Under the pieces are notes generated by a model. The model was given only the letters and a program-made list of their open reading frames with translations. It did no database searches and was not told the DNA's origin. From positions 1 through 32,016 of the forward strand of contig JAICMC010000007.1 of assembly GCA_025929465.1 (NCBI GenBank): 32,016 nt of DNA. The letters are read 5' to 3'. A program made the translations under genes and the position numbers. Below, one piece after another: positions 23,066 through 31,284 of this stretch; positions within the stretch are counted from its first letter, which is position 1, and the number at the start of each line of letters is the position of its first letter. This stretch comes from Nostocoides sp. Lineage in GTDB: Bacteria; Actinomycetota; Actinomycetes; Actinomycetales; Dermatophilaceae.

Positions 23066-24748
23066 ATGAGCGTGCACACCGGCTCGGGTACAGCGCTGGC
23101 GGAGAGCCCCTCGGACAAGCCGCATCTCAAGCGACACGTGGGCCGGATCGGGCTCCTGTTCGCCAGTGTGGGCTCGATCATCGGATCCGGGTGGCTGTTC
23201 GGTGCTCTCAACGCCGCCCAGACCGCCGGGCCGGCGGCGATCATCTCCTGGGCCCTCGGGGGGGTGATGATCCTGTTCATCGGGCTGTGCTACGCCGAGC
23301 TGGGCACGATGTTCCCGCTCTCCGGCGGCGTCGTGCGCTTCCCGCACATCGGCTTCGGCTCGTTCGCCAGCTTCGCGACCGGATGGATCACCTGGGTCGC
23401 GGCGATGAGCGTGGCCCCCATCGAGGTGGAGGGCGCCCTCCAGTACGCGACGAAGTATGCCAAGTTCACCACCGCCCACCAGGTGTCCGGGGGAGCCACC
23501 GTGCACACCCTCACCGGGCTGGGACTGGTGGTCGCCGTCCTGGCCATGGCCCTGTTCGTCGTGATCAACTACTTCGGCATCCGGTGGTTCGCCCGGATCA
23601 ACAACGTCCTGGTCTGGTGGAAGCTGTTCATCATCGTCCTGGTCGTCGTCGTCTTCCTGTTCACCGCCTTCCACGGCTCGAACTTCACGGTCAAGGGCTT
23701 CACCCCCCAGGGCTGGCACGGCGTGTTCACGGCCATCGCGACCTCGGGAATCGTGTTCTCCTACCTGGGGTTCCGCCAGGGGATCGAGCTCGCGGGCGAG
23801 ACCGACAACCCTCGGCGCAACGTACCGCTCGCCGTGATCGGCTCGGTCGTGCTGACCATGGTCATCTACATCGGTCTGCAGGTGGCCTTCATCGGCGCCC
23901 TGCGCCCCTCGGACTTCGCGGGCGGCTGGGCCAAGCTGTCCTTCACCAACGACTTCGGCCCGCTCGCCGCCCTGGCCACCATCCTCGGGCTCGGCTGGCT
24001 CGCCGTGCTGCTCTACATCGACGCCATCGTCAGCCCGTCCGACACCGGCCTGATCTACACGACGGTCACCTCACGGATCTCCTATGCGATGGCGCGCAAC
24101 GGCAACGCGCCGGCGGGCCTGGCCAAGACGACGAGCCGCGGCGCACCCATCGTCAGCCTGGTCCTCGCGTTCATCGTCGGACTGATCCTGTTCCTGCCCT
24201 TCCCGAGCTGGCAGCAGCTGGTCGGGTTCATCACCTCGGCGACCGTCCTGTCCTTCGGGTCCGGCCCGCTCGTCCTGGTGGCCCTGCGCAAGGAGATCCC
24301 CGAGCAGGAGCGGCCGTTCCGGCTGCCCGGCGGGCACGTCATCCCGCTCCTGGCCTTCTGGTCCTCGAACATGATCGTCTACTGGACCGGTTGGGAGACC
24401 GACTACAAGCTCTTCCTCGCCGTCCTGCTCGGCGCCGTCCTGCTCGGTCTGATGATGCTCGTCAACGCGCGCGGCGGCTCCTCGGTCAGCATGGACTGGC
24501 GGGCCGGGTCCTGGTACGTCCCGTGGCTGGGTGGCCTGGCGCTCGCCTCGTGGCTCGGCGACTACGGCCACGGCCGGGGCGTGCTGCACTTCGGGTCCTC
24601 GATCCCGATCCTGTTCGTCTTCTCGGTCCTGGTGTACTGGATGGCGTATGCCGTGCGGCTGCGTCGCCCGGTCGTGCTGGACAACATCGAGCTGGTCAAG
24701 GCCGAGGCGGCCGCCGAGGAGGCCGAGCTCGGCGAGCTGCCGGCCTGA
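23066..24748 (+). CDS. APC-family amino acid permease, aspartate:proton-symporter-like
   Basis: 560 residues. The ATG at 23066 has GGGAG 6 bases upstream; the longer open frame has no such signal. About 12 to 14 helices are visible. The first contains LLFASVGSIIGSGWLFG, the unwound TM1 Gly-Ser-Gly that binds amino acid backbone in APC transporters, and AAIISWALGGVMILFIGLCY follows. This arrangement most resembles the aspartate:proton symporters of the YveA type. It imports an amino acid with protons. Substrate is inferred by similarity only. The dyad upstream suggests regulation by a repressor. Confidence 0.85.
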   Translation: MSVHTGSGTALAESPSDKPHLKRHVGRIGLLFASVGSIIGSGWLFGALNAAQTAGPAAIISWALGGVMILFIGLCYAELGTMFPLSGGVVRFPHIGFGSFASFATGWITWVAAMSVAPIEVEGALQYATKYAKFTTAHQVSGGATVHTLTGLGLVVAVLAMALFVVINYFGIRWFARINNVLVWWKLFIIVLVVVVFLFTAFHGSNFTVKGFTPQGWHGVFTAIATSGIVFSYLGFRQGIELAGETDNPRRNVPLAVIGSVVLTMVIYIGLQVAFIGALRPSDFAGGWAKLSFTNDFGPLAALATILGLGWLAVLLYIDAIVSPSDTGLIYTTVTSRISYAMARNGNAPAGLAKTTSRGAPIVSLVLAFIVGLILFLPFPSWQQLVGFITSATVLSFGSGPLVLVALRKEIPEQERPFRLPGGHVIPLLAFWSSNMIVYWTGWETDYKLFLAVLLGAVLLGLMMLVNARGGSSVSMDWRAGSWYVPWLGGLALASWLGDYGHGRGVLHFGSSIPILFVFSVLVYWMAYAVRLRRPVVLDNIELVKAEAAAEEAELGELPA

Positions 24749-24770
24749 GCCGGGACGCGCAGCCCTTCGC

Positions 24771-25160
24771 TCAGGACGCGACGACGGCGAGCAGGGCTCG
24801 CGCGTAGGCGGTCTCGACGTCGTCATCGGAGGTCTGCGAACCGTCCGTGAGCTTCACCGTCCAGCCGGGCGCGTCGTGGTGGAGCGACGCGAGCCGGTCG
24901 CCGAGCAGCTCGCGCAGCTGGTCCTCGCGCGGCAGCCAGAGTGCCTGGTCGAGGTCGACCGAGTCCAGCGCCCACTCGGTCGTCCCGTTGAAGCCGAGGA
25001 CCGACGTGTCACCCCAGTGGTGCAGCTCGATGGTCAGCTCGCTGATCCAGAACACGTCGCCGGTCAGTGCCTCCCTGTCAATGACGAAACGGTCACCGGG
25101 CCGGGGCTGCCAGAGCACACCGGTCGCGAGGAGCTGTCGGGCCAGGGCGACGGAGATCAC
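24771..25160 (-). CDS. Conserved actinobacterial hypothetical protein (129 residues)
   Basis: Starts with GTG at 25160 (MISVALARQLLATGVLWQPR). FNGTTEWALDSVDLDQALWL and LPREDQLRELLGDRLASL are well-formed conserved stretches; related proteins are sometimes labelled pilus-assembly CpaE in databases, which I would not trust. No membrane segment or catalytic motif is seen. It is convergent with the permease gene (22-base gap) and lies downstream of the AEC transporter on the same strand. Confidence 0.65.
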   Translation of the reverse strand: MISVALARQLLATGVLWQPRPGDRFVIDREALTGDVFWISELTIELHHWGDTSVLGFNGTTEWALDSVDLDQALWLPREDQLRELLGDRLASLHHDAPGWTVKLTDGSQTSDDDVETAYARALLAVVAS

Positions 25161-25248
25161 CCACCTATCCTGCCCTGAGCGGGGGCCTGCAGGTCCAGGG
25201 GCCCAGGCCCGGCCCGACGTGGCGCCTGCGCGGTGGCGGGACCAGGGC

Positions 25249-26169
25249 TCAGCCCAGGACCACGGAGATGAACAGGACGACCGGGACCGAGAGCATCGTC
25301 GTCAGCAGGATCGTGTCGCGCGCCAAGGTCGTGGCCCGGTCGTAGCGGGTCGCGTGGACGAAGATGTTCTGGGCGCTCGGCAGTGCCGCCATGACGACGA
25401 TCGCGAGCAGGGCGTGTCCGGTGACGCCGAGCAGGCGCGCCACGGCATACGCGACGAGGGGCTGTCCGAGAGCCTTGAGGGCTGTCGTGGTCGCCAGCTC
25501 GGCGCGAGGGACGTCCCCGCCGACGCCCGGCCCGAGACGCAGGGCCACCCCGTAGGCGATGAGCATGGCGGGGATGGCCAGACCGGCCACCAAGGTGACC
25601 GGGTTGCCGAGGGCGACCGGCAGCGTCAGGCCGGTCAAGGACAGGGTCAGGCCGGCCAGGGCGCCGAGGGTCAGCGGGTTGGACATCGCCGACCCGAGCA
25701 GCCGCCACACCGAGGGGCGGTGCCCGGTCCGGTCCACGTCCAGGACCGCCAGGGCGGCCGGCTGGAGGACGAGCAGCTGGAGCAGCAGGGTGGGCGCGGC
25801 ATACGCGACGTTGCCGAGGACGTAGGCCGCGATGGGCAGGCCGAGGTTGCCGGCGTTGACATAGCCGCTGGACAGGGCCCCGATCGCCGCGTCACCGGCG
25901 GACCGGTGCCAGACCAGGCACGCGCCGAGCAGGTAGACGGCGGCCACGGCCAGGGCCGACACCGCCGAGGCGAGCAGGTTGCGCGAGATGACGTCGTGGG
26001 TGGGGGTGTGGCCGATCGTCGTGAGGAGCAGCGCGGGGCTGCCGACGAAGAAGGCCAGCCGGGCCAGGAAGTGCTGCTCGGTCCAGCCGAGGAAGCCGAC
26101 GTGGGCCAGCGCGGCCCCGAGGGCGATGACCAGCCCGATCGTCGCGAAGCCCTCGACGACACCCGACAT
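25249..26169 (-). CDS. AEC (auxin efflux carrier) family transporter
   Basis: 306 residues with about ten helices in two repeats. SSGYVNAGNLGLPIAAYVLG and the NPLTLGALAGL segment are the conserved N-terminal and central loops, and MAALPSAQNIFVHA marks the second repeat. AEC carriers export or import organic anions such as malate or amino acids. It starts 9 bases after the acyl-CoA synthetase stop, so it is probably in the same operon and may move a short-chain organic acid linked to that enzyme. No ribosome binding site is obvious. Confidence 0.85.
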   Translation of the reverse strand: MSGVVEGFATIGLVIALGAALAHVGFLGWTEQHFLARLAFFVGSPALLLTTIGHTPTHDVISRNLLASAVSALAVAAVYLLGACLVWHRSAGDAAIGALSSGYVNAGNLGLPIAAYVLGNVAYAAPTLLLQLLVLQPAALAVLDVDRTGHRPSVWRLLGSAMSNPLTLGALAGLTLSLTGLTLPVALGNPVTLVAGLAIPAMLIAYGVALRLGPGVGGDVPRAELATTTALKALGQPLVAYAVARLLGVTGHALLAIVVMAALPSAQNIFVHATRYDRATTLARDTILLTTMLSVPVVLFISVVLG

Positions 26170-26178
26170 CCGGGCGGG

Positions 26179-28086
26179 TCAGCGTGCGGGTCGCAGGACC
26201 GGCCCGAGTGCCTCGAAGACCGAGGCGTCCTCGATCGTGCCCGGGATGGTCGGCGTCTTGCCGTCGGCGATCTCGCGCATCGTCTTGCGCAGGATCTTGC
26301 CCGAGCGGGTCTTGGGCAGCGCGGCGACGACATCGACCTGCCGGAGCGAGGCGACCGCCCCGACCTCGTCTCGGACCCGCTGGACCAGCTCGGCACGGAG
26401 CCGGTCGCCGTGGGCGGCGGCGTCGACACCGGCCTTGAGGACGACGAGGCCGCGGGGCACCTGGCCCTTGAGGTCGTCGGCGACCCCGATGACGGCGCAC
26501 TCGGCCACGTCGGGGTGTCCGGCGAGCGCGGCCTCGATGGATCCGGTGGACAGGCGGTGACCGGCGACGTTGAGGACGTCGTCGGTGCGGCCCATGACGA
26601 ACAGGTAGCCGTCCTCGTCGATCATCCCGCCGTCGCCGGTGAGGTAGTAGCCGTCGTATGCCGACAGGTAGCTCGCGACGTACCGCTCGTCGTCGTTCCA
26701 CAGGGTCGGCAGGGTCCCTGGCGGCATCGGCAGCCGCAGGCAGATGGCGCCCTCCTCACCCGCCGGGACCTCCTGGCCGGTCGGGGACAGGACGCGCACG
26801 GCATACCCCGGGACCGGGACGGAGGCAGACCCGGGCTTGATCGGCATGGGCTGCAGACCGCGCAGGTTCGAGGCGATCGGCCAGCCGGTCTCGGTCTGCC
26901 ACCAGTTGTCGACGACGGGCACGCCGAGCCGCTCGGTGGCCCAGGCATGGGTGTCGGGGTCGAGCCGCTCGCCCGCGAGGAACACGGTCTGCAGCGTCGA
27001 CAGGTCGTATGCCGCCATCAGCCGGCCGTCGGGGTCGTCGCGCTTGATCGCCCGGTAGGCGGTCGGGGCCGTGAACATCGCGGTGACCCGGTGCTCGGAG
27101 ACGACCCGCCAGAACGCGCTCGCGTCGGGCGTGCCGACCGGCTTGCCCTCGTAGAGCACCGAGGTCGCACCGGTGAGCAGCGGGGCGTAGACGATGTAGG
27201 AGTGGCCCACGACCCAGCCGACGTCGCTCGCCGTGAACCAGACGTCGCCGGGCCCGATGCCGAAGATGTTGCCCATCGACCAGCGCAGCGCGACGGCGTG
27301 GCCGCCGTTGTCGCGGACGATGCCCTTGGGCCGGCCCGTCGTCCCGGAGGTGTACAGGATGTAGAGCGGGTCGGTGGCCTCCACGTCGACGCAGTCGGCG
27401 GGCTCGGCGTCGGCGACGAGCTCGGCCCAGTCCAGCTCCTCCCAGTCGGTGTCGCGCTCCCCGACCGCCGCGTGGCACTGCTCGCGCTGGAGGACGATGA
27501 CCGACTCGGGCTTGTGCGTGCTGCGGTCGAGGGCGGCGTCGAGCATCGGCTTGTACTCCACGACCCGGCCCGGCTCGATCCCGCACGACGCGGCGAGGAC
27601 GACCGTGGGCTCGGCGTCCTCGATCCGGGCGGCCAGCTCGGCCGGAGCGAACCCGCCGAACACGACCGAGTGGACCGCACCGATCCGGGCGCAGGCCAGC
27701 ATCGCCACGACGGCCTCGGGGATCATCGGCAGGTAGACGACGACCCGGTCGCCCTTGCTGACGCCCAGGCTGGCCAGCGCCCCGGCGAACCTGCTCACCT
27801 GGTCCAGCAGACTGGCATACGTGATCGTCTGTGTCGTGCCGGTGACGGGGGAGTCGTGGATGATCGCGGCCTGGTCTCCGCGGCCGTCGCGGACGTGCCG
27901 GTCCAGGGCGTTGAAGCAGGTGTTCAGCCGGCCGCCGCGGAACCAGCGGTAGAACGGCGGGTGGTCGCCGTCCAGGACGCGGGTCGGCGGCGTCGACCAC
28001 TCGATCGCCTGAGCCGCCTCCGACCAGAAGCCCTCGGGGTCGTCCAGCGATCGTTCGTATGCCGTGGAGTACGCGCCGTCGCTCAT
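26179..28086 (-). CDS. prpE: Propionyl/acetyl-CoA synthetase
   Basis: 635 residues. It converts propionate (or acetate), ATP and CoA to the acyl-CoA through an acyl-AMP. The N-terminal ACS segment (YERSLDDPEGFWSEAAQAIE) is followed by the phosphate loop YILYTSGTTGRPKGIVRDNG, VDNWWQTETGWPI, and the catalytic KTRSGKILRKTMREI, whose third Lys/Arg context matches acetylation-regulated Lys. The RDNGGHAV stretch just after the phosphate loop and the acyl pocket resemble PrpE more than Acs. The start is MSDGAYSTAYERS; the frame remains open another 20 codons without a start signal. It is followed by the AEC transporter. Confidence 0.85.
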   Translation of the reverse strand: MSDGAYSTAYERSLDDPEGFWSEAAQAIEWSTPPTRVLDGDHPPFYRWFRGGRLNTCFNALDRHVRDGRGDQAAIIHDSPVTGTTQTITYASLLDQVSRFAGALASLGVSKGDRVVVYLPMIPEAVVAMLACARIGAVHSVVFGGFAPAELAARIEDAEPTVVLAASCGIEPGRVVEYKPMLDAALDRSTHKPESVIVLQREQCHAAVGERDTDWEELDWAELVADAEPADCVDVEATDPLYILYTSGTTGRPKGIVRDNGGHAVALRWSMGNIFGIGPGDVWFTASDVGWVVGHSYIVYAPLLTGATSVLYEGKPVGTPDASAFWRVVSEHRVTAMFTAPTAYRAIKRDDPDGRLMAAYDLSTLQTVFLAGERLDPDTHAWATERLGVPVVDNWWQTETGWPIASNLRGLQPMPIKPGSASVPVPGYAVRVLSPTGQEVPAGEEGAICLRLPMPPGTLPTLWNDDERYVASYLSAYDGYYLTGDGGMIDEDGYLFVMGRTDDVLNVAGHRLSTGSIEAALAGHPDVAECAVIGVADDLKGQVPRGLVVLKAGVDAAAHGDRLRAELVQRVRDEVGAVASLRQVDVVAALPKTRSGKILRKTMREIADGKTPTIPGTIEDASVFEALGPVLRPAR

Positions 28087-28132
28087 GCCCCCATGGTCGC
28101 AGGGACGAGCGCCGACGGCGGCACGAAACACG

Positions 28133-28166
28133 AGGCCAGCCTGCACCCGAGAGTGCAGGCCGGCCT
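28133..28166 (-). terminator. Hairpin terminator of the secreted-protein gene
   Basis: Arms 28133-28146 (AGGCCAGCCTGCAC) and 28153-28166 (GTGCAGGCCGGCCT) pair over 14 positions with one mismatch and a 6-base loop. It lies 12 bases after the stop of the leftward secreted-protein gene and before prpE. Confidence 0.65.
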
Positions 28167-28178
28167 GGCGGGCGTCGG

Positions 28179-30296
28179 TCAGGACTGGTGCAGCACGACC
28201 TGGGGGTGGCTCGCCAGATCCGGGCGTTCGGTGCGTGCCTGCAGCGTCGGAGCGTTCCGCTGGACCTGGGTCGACCGGGTCGACCCGGTCGCGGCCGGGA
28301 TACCGGGGTAGGCCTCCATCGTCCCGACCACGTCGATGACGGCGTTGGCCGTTCCGCTCGTGTTCTGGATGTTGAAGTCGTTATTGTTCCCCAGCGCCGT
28401 GAGCGTCATGTTCGACACCAGCTGGCCGGCATACGGGTTGAGGTTGGAGACCGTCGGGCGGGTCGCCGAGAAGTTGGGCCACAGGGTGAAGACGGTGTTG
28501 ACGGTGGGAGCCACCGCCGTCGTGTTGGTGACCACGTTGAAGGTGTAGTAGCCGGCGATGCTGGCGGGGACCGTGACGACCTTGACCTCGCCGCCGGGGG
28601 ACATCGTGGACATCCCCTGGCCGTTCCGGCTGTCCACGATCCGGGTGGGAGCGGTGCCTGCCTGGAAGCGGGTGGGGACCCACGTGGAGGTCACCAGGTT
28701 GTTGTCGTCGTAGAAGCCGACGATGTCGACGACCACGTGCGTGCTGCCGTAGCGGTTGAGGACACCGATCTGCGGGTAGCCGTTCTCGTCGTGGCCGACC
28801 GGCACGATCTGCATGTTCGGGACCGTGCGGCCCGGCGTGAAGTTCACCGCGGAGGTCGTCCCGATTGTCGAGGGGTCGCCGTTGAAGGTCGTGAAGAAGC
28901 CGGACGCGGTGGGTGCCACGGCCGTCACGTTGACCGCCAGGGCCCGGATGTGCGGGTTGATGTCGGTGCCGTAGTCGACCGGGATCGTGTAATACTCATC
29001 GGCGCCGAGCTTGCCGTCGGGGACGCTGCGGGAGTCCAGCAGCCGCTGGACCTGCGTGTTCTGGAAGCTGCCATAGGTGGTGCGCGTGGCGCTCGGCCCG
29101 TTGTAGTAGCCCATGACGTCAGCGGCGACGTTGATCGCGCCCGCGTGGTTGTAGAGCATCACCTTGCCGCCGGTGCCCACCCGGACGGTGACGAGGTTCG
29201 CACCGATCCAGTGGGCGTTGAAGTTGATCGAGGAGGCCGTCGGGCGGGTCGCACCGGCCGGGTAGGCGGTGAGGTAGCCGGAGGCGGTGGGCGAGATCGC
29301 GGTGACGTTGAGCACGACTGCGCTGACGTCGGTGGCAGGCACCCCGCCGCGGCCGGTCACCTGGAGGGCGATCTCCTTGTTGGCGCCGAGCGGAGCCTTG
29401 GCCGCACCGTTGCCGGACCTCGTGTCGAGGACGCGCGCGGGCGTGACGGGGGCGTACGACCCGTTGGGCGTCTCCGTGCCCTGGATGGTCAGCGAGACCT
29501 GACGGTCGTCGGTGCCGGCCGCGTTCGTGCCGGGCAGGGTGAGGAAGCCGAGGTCGTCGCCGATGAGGTTCGCCCGGGCGCCGACGACGACCTGGCAGGT
29601 CGCGCCGGCCGCCACGGTGAGGTGGCTGCAGGTGTCCGAGACGATGGAGAAGCCGGTCGACACCCCGGGCTTGGCCCCGGAGATCGCCGCGGCGCCGAAG
29701 GTCACCGGGGTGTCGCCGGCCGCGACGGTGACCGTCTGGTTGGCCGCCGAGGTGCCGCCCGCGACGACGCCGAAGCGGACGTACGGAACGGTCGAGGCGA
29801 AGCGGATCTCACCGACGTTGTCGGTGGTGCCCTGGCAGGCCATGGAGTAGGACGCCGCGAAGCCGATGAGGACGTTCGAGCCGTCGCGCGTCACCTGGGT
29901 GACGTCGATGGCCCCGCTGGTGTCAGCGCAGGGCGCCGTGCTGGTCACCGTGAGGCCGAGGGTGTCGGCGGCTGGCGTGCCGATCGCGTAGCTGCCCACG
30001 GCGAGGTCGGTGTTCGGCGCGGCCGTGACGATGGCGTTGGCCGTGGCGCCAGTTGCCGTCGTGGTGAGCTGGAGCTGCTCGCCTGTGCTGGCCGACGAGG
30101 CGGTGACGACGGGGCTGACCGTCGTCGAGACGTATGCCGTGCCGGCCGGCTGGAGCGTCGAGGACGGCGCGCCCTCGACGGTGAGCACGCTGGCGGCGGC
30201 GCTGGGAGACTGGGCGGCCTGTGCTGCCGGCAGCCCGAGCAGGGCTGAGACGACGGCTGTGGGCACGACAAATGACAAGAGAACTGGACGACGCAC
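28179..30296 (-). CDS. Large secreted protein with three RVLDTR-type repeats
   Basis: 705 residues from a GTG with GAGGGG 5 bases upstream. A signal peptide ends in AAQA at about residue 27. Residues 30-275 are Thr/Ser/Ala-rich with four Cys that could form disulfides. Three repeats of about 130 residues follow: 280-410 (RVLDTRSGNG, LNVTAISPTASGYLTAYP, VMGYYNG), 404-538 (RLLDSRSV, VNVTAVAPTASGFFTTF, VDIVGFYDD) and 538-660 (RIVDSRNGQG, VIDVVGTMEAYP). Each repeats the order (L/V)DxR, LNVTAxxPT, NxxPG/A and a closing VDxVGxY. Such modules occur in actinobacterial exported proteins. No LPXTG anchor or transmembrane end is seen, so it is probably released or bound to the wall. No enzyme motif is visible. 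Confidence 0.8.
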   Translation of the reverse strand: MRRPVLLSFVVPTAVVSALLGLPAAQAAQSPSAAASVLTVEGAPSSTLQPAGTAYVSTTVSPVVTASSASTGEQLQLTTTATGATANAIVTAAPNTDLAVGSYAIGTPAADTLGLTVTSTAPCADTSGAIDVTQVTRDGSNVLIGFAASYSMACQGTTDNVGEIRFASTVPYVRFGVVAGGTSAANQTVTVAAGDTPVTFGAAAISGAKPGVSTGFSIVSDTCSHLTVAAGATCQVVVGARANLIGDDLGFLTLPGTNAAGTDDRQVSLTIQGTETPNGSYAPVTPARVLDTRSGNGAAKAPLGANKEIALQVTGRGGVPATDVSAVVLNVTAISPTASGYLTAYPAGATRPTASSINFNAHWIGANLVTVRVGTGGKVMLYNHAGAINVAADVMGYYNGPSATRTTYGSFQNTQVQRLLDSRSVPDGKLGADEYYTIPVDYGTDINPHIRALAVNVTAVAPTASGFFTTFNGDPSTIGTTSAVNFTPGRTVPNMQIVPVGHDENGYPQIGVLNRYGSTHVVVDIVGFYDDNNLVTSTWVPTRFQAGTAPTRIVDSRNGQGMSTMSPGGEVKVVTVPASIAGYYTFNVVTNTTAVAPTVNTVFTLWPNFSATRPTVSNLNPYAGQLVSNMTLTALGNNNDFNIQNTSGTANAVIDVVGTMEAYPGIPAATGSTRSTQVQRNAPTLQARTERPDLASHPQVVLHQS

Positions 30297-30315
30297 TGAT
30301 ACCCCTCATGACGAA

Positions 30316-30339
30316 GCCCAGCCATCAGTCTGGCTGGGC
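30316..30339. other. 9-bp hairpin in the leader of the secreted-protein gene
   Basis: GCCCAGCCA (30316-30324) and TGGCTGGGC (30331-30339) pair perfectly around a 6-base loop. It is about 20 bases upstream of the GTG of the secreted-protein gene on the minus strand. It may be an attenuator or a second terminator of the tRNA transcript. Confidence 0.5.
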
Positions 30340-30410
30340 CAGGTCAGCGTAGGCGATGGGGTCGGCCAGGTCCAGTCGACCGGCACGGCCGGCGTGGCTG
30401 CTCTGCCGAG

Positions 30411-30440
30411 CAGAGCCGGTGCTGCGCGTCACCGGCTCTG
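30411..30440 (-). terminator. Hairpin downstream of tRNA-Ser
   Basis: CAGAGCCGGTG (30411-30421) and CACCGGCTCTG (30430-30440) are a perfect 11-bp inverted repeat with an 8-base loop, starting 8 bases after the tRNA 3' end. An overlapping stem, GCTCTGC with GCAGAGC, is also possible. There is no T-tract. Confidence 0.6.
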
Positions 30441-30448
30441 TCAGTGGC

Positions 30449-30532
30449 GGAGGATAGGGGATTTGAACCCCTGAGAGCTTTCACTCAACACGCTTTCCAA
30501 GCGTGCGCACTAGGCCACTATGCGAATCCTCC
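30449..30532 (-). tRNA. tRNA-Ser (anticodon GGA)
   Basis: Read on the minus strand, GGAGGAT (5') pairs with ATCCTCC (3'). The D arm contains TAGTGGCCTAG, the anticodon loop is TTGGAAA with anticodon GGA (reads UCC/UCU), a long variable arm (TTGAGTGAAAGCTCTC) is typical of serine tRNAs, and AGGGGTTCAAATCCCCT is the T arm. CCA is not encoded. A -10-like TACCCT lies just upstream. It is divergent from the SRP RNA gene, the order commonly found in actinobacteria. Confidence 0.95.
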
Positions 30533-30652
30533 AACGCAGGAGGGTACCTGAGCGGTCGGTGCTCCCGGAAATCGGTGTGGCTCGAGGCCCTGGATGGTCG
30601 TGAGCGGGGCCGGTTGCGCCGCCACGGGGGCGAGTGGATCGGTCTGCTGGCT

Positions 30653-30658
30653 TATGCT
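30653..30658 (+). promoter_or_regulatory. -10 box of the SRP RNA gene
   Basis: TATGCT ends 7 bases before the expected 5' end of the SRP RNA at 30666, which is right for a transcription start there. A matching -35 is not clear. Confidence 0.5.
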
Positions 30659-30665
30659 TGGTATC

Positions 30666-30751
30666 GGCACCCGTGTGGTGGTACCTCACTGAACTCCCCC
30701 AGGGCAGGAATGCAGCAAGGGCAGGTGGGTTCTTCCAGGTACTGGAGTGTC
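30666..30751 (+). ncRNA. ffs: 4.5S (small) signal recognition particle RNA
   Basis: The conserved domain IV hairpin is present: CTCCCCCAGGGCAGGAATGC followed by AGCAAGGG, with a GGAA tetraloop, the asymmetric AGCAA loop and the flanking internal loop. The preceding TACCTCACTGAACT is typical of actinobacterial SRP RNAs. The ends GGCAC and GTGTC pair. It binds Ffh and guides membrane proteins to the Sec translocon. The exact ends are estimated from pairing and the -10 box. In many actinobacteria dnaX follows this gene; here insertion-sequence remains follow instead. Confidence 0.9.
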
Positions 30752-30755
30752 TTCG

Positions 30756-31195
30756 TGTCGGGGTTCGTCCAAGCGGTCACTTTCGCTGCCGGTCCGCGGA
30801 TACCGGTCGGCACTGCCGCTGTCACCGGCGCGACGAGCGTCACGGTGGGCGGCAAGGTGAGCTGGCTGTCGGTCGACCAGGGGCCGGGCACTGGCTACGG
30901 CCTCTCCCGACCGAGCACCCGCCGGTCGCGCACACGGTGACCGACGTCACGGCCGAGGTCAACCGAGATCAACGGTGCCGGGCCCCGATCTGGCTGGTCC
31001 CTGCGAACATTGCCAACATTGCGGGCAGTGACTTCGTCCTCACCGACAAGTCGTCGAGCTGGACAGTGCGGTCCCCGTCCGTCTGATCGGCCGCATTGAC
31101 GCGTCGGGGCATCGCAGCGACATCGTCCGGGAGCAGGAGGCGGCTGGCTGGAGCAACGTCTTATCCTCAATCCACCGATTGGCCGGTGTCATGAG
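30756..31195. other. Gene-poor stretch with decayed reading frames
   Basis: Frames here are short and mutually inconsistent. One reads FAAGPRIPVGTAAVTGATSV and stops near 30940, another frame carries LVPANIANIAGSDFVLTDKS and stops at 31086, and a third stays open from 31032 to 31331 without a start near its beginning. That pattern suggests one gene broken by frameshifts, but I do not recognise the product. No octamer copy is found. Confidence 0.4.
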
Positions 31196-31284
31196 CCTGT
31201 CGGAACGTGAGAATGCCCTTGCAGGGCAAGATAATTGGGCTTGCGAAGGTCCGATTCTGTCCCTCACGGAAGGGCATCTCGTAG

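Larger units (their letters stand above)
432..30139. repeat. Dispersed octamer CGGCATAC (36 copies, plus 3 near-copies)
   Basis: The heptamer GGCATAC or its complement GTATGCC occurs 39 times by hand count: 20 as GGCATAC and 19 as GTATGCC on the given strand. The base before GGCATAC is C in 36. Thirty-one copies lie in genes (first bases 2134, 3151, 3716, 7630, 7735, 8675, 9056, 9809, 10041, 10896, 12304, 14233, 14446, 15029, 15125, 16220, 17082, 18480, 21429, 22653, 23455, 24646, 25444, 25798, 26656, 26800, 27007, 27814, 28057, 28428, 30132) and eight between genes (433, 4957, 13054, 17993, 18150, 18173, 19546, 21166). None lies in the stress trio or after 30139. In all but one genic copy (3151, His-Thr) it encodes Tyr next to Ala. 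Confidence 0.9.

Noticed and set aside
24847-28311. Plus-strand open frame of 1154 codons
   Set aside because: It lies opposite the AEC transporter and the CoA synthetase, whose protein motifs are intact on the minus strand. Its product is Asp/Gly/Arg/Val-rich without domains, the usual antisense shadow in high G+C DNA.
432-30139. Octamer as a Chi-like or FtsK-guiding (KOPS-like) site
   Set aside because: Those motifs are strongly biased to one strand along a replichore. Here the two orientations are 20 and 19.
28059-30248. Plus-strand open frame of 729 codons
   Set aside because: Antisense to the secreted repeat protein, which has a signal peptide and regular repeats. The plus-strand product is low-complexity Arg/Val/Gly sequence.
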